A stretch of DNA of 64,000 nt from Candidatus Sericytochromatia bacterium (GTDB lineage Bacteria > Cyanobacteriota > Sericytochromatia > UBA7694 > JACMQJ01): NCBI GenBank assembly GCA_026004035.1, contig BPII01000010.1, forward strand, positions 1 through 64,000. The letters run 5' to 3'. The number at the start of each line of letters is the position of its first letter. Positions within the stretch are counted from its first letter, which is position 1. Positions 59,263 through 64,000 of this stretch are shown here, piece after piece. The notes below the pieces were generated by a model. That model saw only the letters and a list, made by a program, of their open reading frames with translations. It searched no databases and had not been told where the DNA came from. The position numbers were made by a program, and so were the translations under genes.

Positions 59263-60393
59263 TTAAATTTTGTTATACATAAAGTAAGCTTGTAATAAAT
59301 CTTCATTACAATAATACAGATCAGATACTTTTTCTGTTTTCATATAAGCGCTTTTTTCCCATCTATTGTAAACAGATCTGTATTTTAGATCTACAACAAA
59401 ATTAAACTTGAAAGATGAAGACATTCCTTCAACAATATAATAATCTAAATCATAAGAAACAAGTCCTGGGTCATAATCCAAATTAAACCTGTTTGCAATT
59501 TTTAGAAAAAATAAATTTTGTTCACCTTTTGCCTCTTTCAAGATATTTCTAATAGCACATTTGTAATCTATATATTTAATATTATTATCCTCAATATAAT
59601 CCTGCAAGGCATTTAATATCATCATAAACATGTATCCATTATAAGTAAAACGATCTTTCTTATCTTTATATAAGCCAGTAACGTATGTTCTAATATTATT
59701 TAGAATAAATTCCATAATTATGTTTCTCTTAATAGGATGACCTATTAGTATACTTATCATTTGATTAGATAAATATCCTAATGGAATAAATGTGGGATGA
59801 TGGTTTCCAAATCTACAAGGTTTTCCTGTTTCAATATCCTTTACGAAAAAGTTATTTTTTTGATAATATTTATACATATTATATGTTATTTCATAAATTT
59901 TCCTTCTGTATAATGGAATATTTTTATATACGAAATAAAATCCTGCAAGTAAAGAACTTATAGCATCAAGAGATATGTCATATCTTATCATAAACCCATT
60001 TTTTTCAGTCCATTTATTACAAATCCCGCTGTCTAATCCTAAAAATGTTCCTTTTGTACAATGTTTTTGATGAGGTAGTATTCTTTCATATTCTTCTTTA
60101 TATAAAATTTCCCTACCATAAAAACCATTAACAAATACCTTTTCAAGATAAACGTTCAAAATTAAATATAATATTTCACCAGATATAAACTTATATTCAG
60201 GAAAATTATAAGAAAAAGCTAATATCTGTAATAATATCCCTATATGATAAGTCATATCACCAGATTCTTCTAATAGAAACTTGAAATTTATATCTTTTTC
60301 AAAATTTCCTTTATAATTATATCTGCCTAAACTATCTACCTGCTTTTCTAAAATTGAAAATAGGTAATCTAATTTATTTTTATTAAAATTCAT
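59263..60393 (-). CDS. hypothetical protein, possible alpha/alpha-toroid fold
   Basis: The 376-residue protein consists of regularly spaced amphipathic helices with aromatic residues and short conserved-looking loops ('LDSGICNKWTEKNGF', 'YDISLDAISSLLAGFYFVYK', 'GKPCRFGNHHPTF'). This periodicity recalls (alpha/alpha)6-barrel glycoside-active enzymes, but I cannot name a family. A GGAG site precedes the ATG. Confidence 0.65.
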   Translation of the reverse strand: MNFNKNKLDYLFSILEKQVDSLGRYNYKGNFEKDINFKFLLEESGDMTYHIGILLQILAFSYNFPEYKFISGEILYLILNVYLEKVFVNGFYGREILYKEEYERILPHQKHCTKGTFLGLDSGICNKWTEKNGFMIRYDISLDAISSLLAGFYFVYKNIPLYRRKIYEITYNMYKYYQKNNFFVKDIETGKPCRFGNHHPTFIPLGYLSNQMISILIGHPIKRNIIMEFILNNIRTYVTGLYKDKKDRFTYNGYMFMMILNALQDYIEDNNIKYIDYKCAIRNILKEAKGEQNLFFLKIANRFNLDYDPGLVSYDLDYYIVEGMSSSFKFNFVVDLKYRSVYNRWEKSAYMKTEKVSDLYYCNEDLLQAYFMYNKI

Positions 60394-60435
60394 AAAACTC
60401 TCCTATTTTAAAAAAGACTATTTATTTGATTAGGA

Positions 60436-60534
60436 TTATAATTCAACAATAATAATTCCGTAGTATATTAATATAGACACTATCTCTTTTCTCATGTAAA
60501 ATTTTCCACCAATATATGCTAATGGAGATCTCAT
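60436..60534 (-). pseudogene. remnant of a D12-class (Dam-like) adenine methyltransferase
   Basis: A good AAGGAG site leads into a 32-residue frame starting MRSPLAYIGGKFYMRKEIV, which is the conserved N-terminal SAM-binding start of D12-class Dam enzymes (SPL.Y.GGK). It stops after 32 codons, and no continuation is seen downstream in any frame. It is most likely what is left of a deleted gene; a functional short peptide is less likely. Confidence 0.65.
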
Positions 60535-60549
60535 ATATAACTCCTTGTT

Positions 60550-61074
60550 TTAAGTTGTATTATCAGTACTACCAAAACCACCTCTACTATTACTAGTATC
60601 AAAATCCTTTTCTACTATATCAACATCAACAACTGGCACTACTACCAATTGACAAATTTTAGTATTTTCTTTTATAAATACTTCATTTCTTGAAGTGTTT
60701 ATGAGGTTTATATAGATCTCTTTCAAGTAATTATAATCAATCACGCAAGCTCCCAAAATCAATCCTAATTTGCTAGCAACAGATGATCTATTGTATGCAA
60801 TTAGCCCATATCCTTCTGGTATTTTTACTATTAACCCCGATGGTATTATAACATTTCCATATTTAGGTATGTATAATTCTTTATTTTTAATATAAGCATC
60901 CCTTATTGCAATTCCAGTAGATTTATTGTAAAAACCATTTATTTTTGAGTATTCATTTATATAACTCAAATCTAATTCTGGAAGGTATACATCTATACCT
61001 AGATCAGTTGAATAACTCTTTTTGGGAATCTGTACTTTTTTTATTCTTTTTATTTCTATTGTTAATTTGTTCAT
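60550..61074 (-). CDS. dut: dUTPase (dUTP diphosphatase)
   Basis: The 174-residue protein has all five trimeric dUTPase motifs: 'STDLGIDVYLP' (I), 'NRSSVASKLGL' (II), 'GACVIDYNYLKEI' (III), 'ENTKICQLVVVPV' (IV) and the C-terminal 'RGGFGSTD' (V). It converts dUTP to dUMP, keeping uracil out of DNA and feeding thymidylate synthesis by ThyX, encoded in the same operon. Its start overlaps the end of the upstream gene by 71 bases. Confidence 0.93.
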   Translation of the reverse strand: MNKLTIEIKRIKKVQIPKKSYSTDLGIDVYLPELDLSYINEYSKINGFYNKSTGIAIRDAYIKNKELYIPKYGNVIIPSGLIVKIPEGYGLIAYNRSSVASKLGLILGACVIDYNYLKEIYINLINTSRNEVFIKENTKICQLVVVPVVDVDIVEKDFDTSNSRGGFGSTDNTT

Positions 61075-61822
61075 TTAAACCTCCTTTTTTATATGATTCT
61101 ACCAAAAAATTATAAAATTTTTCTGATTTAATTAAATAACCATCACTTATAGTATAATAATCTCTAAAATCACCCAATAAAGTATTACCAAAGACTACTG
61201 TATGGAAAATCTTTTTATCTGACAATGTAAAAGGATATATTTTAGAAAAAATAAGAGATTGAATAATGTTTATAGCAAACATTGATAGATCTATGTCTAT
61301 TGAATAAAATAAAATATTTTTCTTGAAAGGATTTATTTTATCAAATGATTCCTTTATTTCTTTTTCTAATTCATCAGAGTTTTCACTTTTTATCTCTATA
61401 TTTTCTAATGTTTTCAAATAATTATTAAATTGTTTTTTATAAAAACTAATAAAAAACCTACCAGTTCCACAAGCAGGGTCTAATATTGCAATAAAGTCTT
61501 TACCATCATCCTCATAGCTTTCAAGACTTAAATCCCACATAAAATCAACTATATTATCTGGTGTAAAAAACTGTTCTAAATTAGAATTTAATTCCCGATT
61601 ATTTTCTATATATTTTCCTATAAAATCTTCAATATAAACTTCTTTATGTTTAATAAATAATTGTAATATCAATTCCAGTAATTCCGTATAAATATGACTT
61701 TTATTAAATTTTGATAGTTCATCTAATATAGATAGACTATAATTTCTTATACTTGAAAACTCTAAGACTTTTTGATCTAAAAAATTAAATATTTCGTTTC
61801 TTATTAAATCTATCTTACTCAT
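61004..61822 (-). CDS. N6-adenine methyltransferase, N-terminal SAM-binding half
   Basis: The 272-residue protein has a helical start, 'LEQFFTPDNIVDFM' (the FTP motif before motif I), 'AILDPACGTGRFFISF' (motif I, about residues 114-126) and 'FYSIDIDLSMFAINI' (motif II). It stops before any NPPY motif. The missing half, beginning with NPPY, is encoded at 57353-56015. The C-terminus is SQKELFN, containing the QxxLF-type clamp motif. It starts behind AGGAGG and overlaps dUTPase. Confidence 0.82.
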   Translation of the reverse strand: MSKIDLIRNEIFNFLDQKVLEFSSIRNYSLSILDELSKFNKSHIYTELLELILQLFIKHKEVYIEDFIGKYIENNRELNSNLEQFFTPDNIVDFMWDLSLESYEDDGKDFIAILDPACGTGRFFISFYKKQFNNYLKTLENIEIKSENSDELEKEIKESFDKINPFKKNILFYSIDIDLSMFAINIIQSLIFSKIYPFTLSDKKIFHTVVFGNTLLGDFRDYYTISDGYLIKSEKFYNFLVESYKKGGLNEQINNRNKKNKKSTDSQKELFN

Positions 61823-61830
61823 AAATCCTC

Positions 61831-63003
61831 CTAATTAATTTGTTTAAAATAAATTTCAGCATCTTTAATACTTGAAAAAACATTGTAATCTTTCAAGTTC
61901 AATGTTTTACTTAAAAATACACAAATATCAAATAACATATATACAAAGAAATATCTGTCAAATTTAACAGAATCTTTATTACCAAATTCTATTTTATATT
62001 TTTGTTTAATATAAGATTTTATTTTATATTTATGTATTTGAAATAATATATATAACTTATCACCTCCATAGTAATTATTAAGATCTATTTTTTCGTTTAT
62101 AATCTCTTGAAAGTAATCTTTAATGAACTTGTGTCTATTATAAAAAACATTCCAAATATTAATTGTATCTAATATATTATTAATACTTAATTTAATACAC
62201 TCACTAATCAAAATATTTTCATTAGATTTTTTATGTCTTATATGTAAATCAACACAAGATTCTTGTTTTATATTTTTTATTATATAATTGTTAAACTTAA
62301 AATCATTTACAAACAACAAATCTGTTTTCAAAACTTTGAATGAATTAAACCAAAAAGATAGTTCACTTAAAGATTGTAATTTTTCTATAAACTGGTCAAA
62401 TATATAATTAAATTGAAGTATGTTAAAGAAAATATAATTAATAAAATAGAATAAATTATTAATCTTGAAAGTGTAAGTACCTATACTATTAAGTTTCAAG
62501 GAAGAATATTCGAATATAAAATTTTCAAAATATATATTATCTAAAAATTTAATCTTATATCCATTATTATCCAACTCATATTCAAATTTATTTTCTGATA
62601 CCTTCTCTAAAATATCTTTATTTATATCTTCATAGTATTTTTCTATATCATCTTTGTATTTAAGATAACAATCTATTTCAGGATTATCGTAAAATATAGG
62701 ATAATTTATAGATACTATGTCATTGTAAAGTTCCTTATAAGATGTTATACACATTCCCCTTAAAGTTATATTAGTAAAATACAGATTAGAAAATAAATTT
62801 ATCAATAATTTTAAATTTTCAGGCTTAAATATAGATAAATTATCTGGATTTATACCTTCATTGTCATAATCATCAAAATTAGCGCCTATTTCTATACTAA
62901 TATAATCCTTTAATATTTTTAATGAATTTGAAATATTATTGTCGAATTGTACATTAAATTTTTTATAGTTATTTAATTTATCTTTATTTAAAATTAAACT
63001 CAT
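61831..63003 (-). CDS. hypothetical protein, 390 residues
   Basis: The ATG at 63003 follows AAGGAG; a GTG two codons earlier lies in the ribosome site. The protein is Asn/Ile/Tyr-rich with mixed helices and strands, and no motif I recognise. It sits between ThyX and the methyltransferase half within 10 bases of each, so it belongs to the same leftward operon. Confidence 0.7.
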   Translation of the reverse strand: MSLILNKDKLNNYKKFNVQFDNNISNSLKILKDYISIEIGANFDDYDNEGINPDNLSIFKPENLKLLINLFSNLYFTNITLRGMCITSYKELYNDIVSINYPIFYDNPEIDCYLKYKDDIEKYYEDINKDILEKVSENKFEYELDNNGYKIKFLDNIYFENFIFEYSSLKLNSIGTYTFKINNLFYFINYIFFNILQFNYIFDQFIEKLQSLSELSFWFNSFKVLKTDLLFVNDFKFNNYIIKNIKQESCVDLHIRHKKSNENILISECIKLSINNILDTINIWNVFYNRHKFIKDYFQEIINEKIDLNNYYGGDKLYILFQIHKYKIKSYIKQKYKIEFGNKDSVKFDRYFFVYMLFDICVFLSKTLNLKDYNVFSSIKDAEIYFKQIN

Positions 63004-63012
63004 AAACACTCC

Positions 63013-63999
63013 TTAATTTGAATTTATTAAGCTTTTTATTTTTACAGCTAAGTCTTTCATTAAAGGATCAGCATGTTCCGATATTCTTTGTTCAAAAATC
63101 TTTTCAAGTTGCCATTTTGTAAAAGAAATAACTAATCTAGTCTTTAATCCTAACGGAAGTAAATCTGCTGAATATCCTCTTATATATTTTTTATTCATAT
63201 TTGGGTATAGATTACATAAATTATCAAAAACTTGTTTATATGTAGAAAGACTATTTATATAAGATTTGTATTCCAATATATTTAAGTCTTTCAAGGTTTC
63301 TAAATCATTCGAAGAATTATAAATTTTATATCTAATCATAGGATAATCCCTAACATCCACATACCTTGTACTTTCCTGAGAAACAGCATATTCTGTGTTA
63401 TGCCTTATTAACTCATTTGCAATACGTCTTGAAGTTTCTATTTCAAATGTGTACCATTCAAAATAATCATAATCTAGTACTTTTATTTTATGAGATAAAT
63501 CATGTGAAAAATAAAAATTAACTTCTTGTACTATATTATCTATTTCCTGCTCAAAGAAGATATTAACAAAATCTATCTTATCACCATATTTCTCTAGTAT
63601 ATTTTTTACAATTAATGACATAAATAAAGGTTTAGTCTGTTTACTAGATAAAAATTCTATTACATGTCTTAATGATATATTCAAATACAAAAAATAATCT
63701 TCTTTTCTAACATAAATTCTTGGAAAATGAGATAAAAGATCAAAAATTAATAAATAAAATAATGTATTAGTTTCATTTATTAGATTTATTCTCACAGAGA
63801 AATTTATATGCCCATAAATAGAATAATGTTTAGACTCTATTATATGTTTATGATATTCAAATGAATCTCTATTATTTTTCCCTGATAATCCTGAATTATA
63901 ACAAATTCTACCAGCGTATTCACATACTAGTAAAAATTCTCCTAAACTTTCAATAAAACAATTTTTATCATAAAAATCTGATTTAAGTTTATCCTTAAA
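63013..63999 (-). CDS. thyX: flavin-dependent thymidylate synthase ThyX, 5' end cut by window
   Basis: The frame is open to the window end, so the start lies outside; the GTG at 63795 is internal. Near the edge 'CEYAGRICYNSG' and 'HKHIIESKHYSIYGHINFSV' match the ThyX N-terminal region. The signature follows in 'RRIANELIRHNTEYAVSQESTRYVD' (RHRx7S motif with Asn in place of the second Arg), and the C-terminus has 'LPLGLKTRLVISF' and 'LEKIFEQRISEHADPLMKDLA'. It makes dTMP from dUMP with folate and FAD. Confidence 0.9.
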   Translation of the reverse strand, partial: FKDKLKSDFYDKNCFIESLGEFLLVCEYAGRICYNSGLSGKNNRDSFEYHKHIIESKHYSIYGHINFSVRINLINETNTLFYLLIFDLLSHFPRIYVRKEDYFLYLNISLRHVIEFLSSKQTKPLFMSLIVKNILEKYGDKIDFVNIFFEQEIDNIVQEVNFYFSHDLSHKIKVLDYDYFEWYTFEIETSRRIANELIRHNTEYAVSQESTRYVDVRDYPMIRYKIYNSSNDLETLKDLNILEYKSYINSLSTYKQVFDNLCNLYPNMNKKYIRGYSADLLPLGLKTRLVISFTKWQLEKIFEQRISEHADPLMKDLAVKIKSLINSN

Positions 64000-64000
64000 A

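Larger units (their letters stand above)
71..63295. repeat. dispersed 7-mer TTTCAAG/CTTGAAA, about 175 copies
   Basis: By eye I count about 117 TTTCAAG and about 58 CTTGAAA on the top strand, about one word per 365 bases. With the AT-rich composition only a handful of each would be expected. Copies lie in all allowed frames (Phe-Gln, x-Ser-Arg/Ser, x-Phe-Lys, Leu-Glu, x-Leu-Lys) and in intergenic DNA (34923, 40578, 45474, 53516, 53545, 53839, 55657, 55692). One-base variants are much rarer. Confidence 0.8.

Noticed and set aside
71-63295. Explaining the TTTCAAG/CTTGAAA excess by amino-acid or codon bias alone
   Set aside because: It appears in several frames encoding different residue pairs, uses otherwise rare codons (TTC, TTG, AAG, CTT), and also occurs between genes.
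1-64000. Temperate phage or integrated prophage
   Set aside because: No integrase, excisionase or lysogeny-type repressor is recognisable in the window; the rest of the genome is unseen, so this is not final.
1-64000. tRNA genes or recoded stop codons
   Set aside because: No cloverleaf-like sequence was noticed, and TAA, TAG and TGA all end genes here.

Overview
The window is a very AT-rich stretch of a large lytic-type bacteriophage genome with a contractile (myovirus) tail. Genes are tightly packed, most have strong AGGAGG-type ribosome sites, and stop codons TAA, TAG and TGA are all used, so the standard bacterial code applies. The host cannot be named. Signs point to a low-GC bacterium, probably with a type III CRISPR system, because the phage carries a cyclic-oligoadenylate ring nuclease (AcrIII-1 family). 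Head genes (terminase, portal, capsid) are not in the window and presumably lie to the left.

Layout. 0-21.3 kb (+): tail module, with sheath, tube, a frameshifted tail assembly chaperone, a 1973-residue tape measure, tube/hub adaptor, hub, spike with a THTH tip, gp25-like wedge, gpJ-like and gpI-like baseplate proteins. 21.3-34 kb (+): DNA replication and recombination, with UvsW-like helicase, DnaB-like helicase, primase, family A polymerase, SSB, RecA/UvsX-like recombinase, Hjc-like nuclease, the AcrIII-1 ring nuclease and a Cas4/RecB-like nuclease. 34-41.8 kb (+): tail fibres with two paralogous fibre-assembly proteins, amidase endolysin, lytic transglycosylase and a holin-like membrane protein. 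41.8-47.2 kb (+): RuvC-like resolvase and small unknown or membrane genes. 47.2-53.5 kb (+): an unusual island encoding an E1 (ThiF-like) enzyme, a probable E2-like protein and a JAB/JAMM-like protein, a ubiquitin-like conjugation/deconjugation cassette resembling PRTRC systems. 53.5-54.35 kb: a convergent, repeat-rich non-coding junction. 54.35-64 kb (-): two small genes, a four-copy 25-26 bp repeat, then a leftward operon with DNA methyltransferases (one split in two and frameshifted, one reduced to a 32-residue remnant), a DnaN-like sliding clamp, dUTPase and ThyX (cut by the window end).

Main unexplained signals. (1) The 7-mer TTTCAAG/CTTGAAA occurs about 175 times by eye, in several reading frames and between genes, bending codon choice. 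(2) The 47-55.3 kb island is poor in this word but rich in perfect inverted repeats inside coding sequence, has different codon habits, and its main part is flanked by a 15-bp direct repeat. (3) Three promoters share the form ACGATTTTTT-N11-GYGTTA, one of them driving the anti-CRISPR gene and one driving the island. (4) Both intact methyltransferase polypeptides end in QK(E/S)LF, a sliding-clamp-binding type motif, next to a phage clamp gene.
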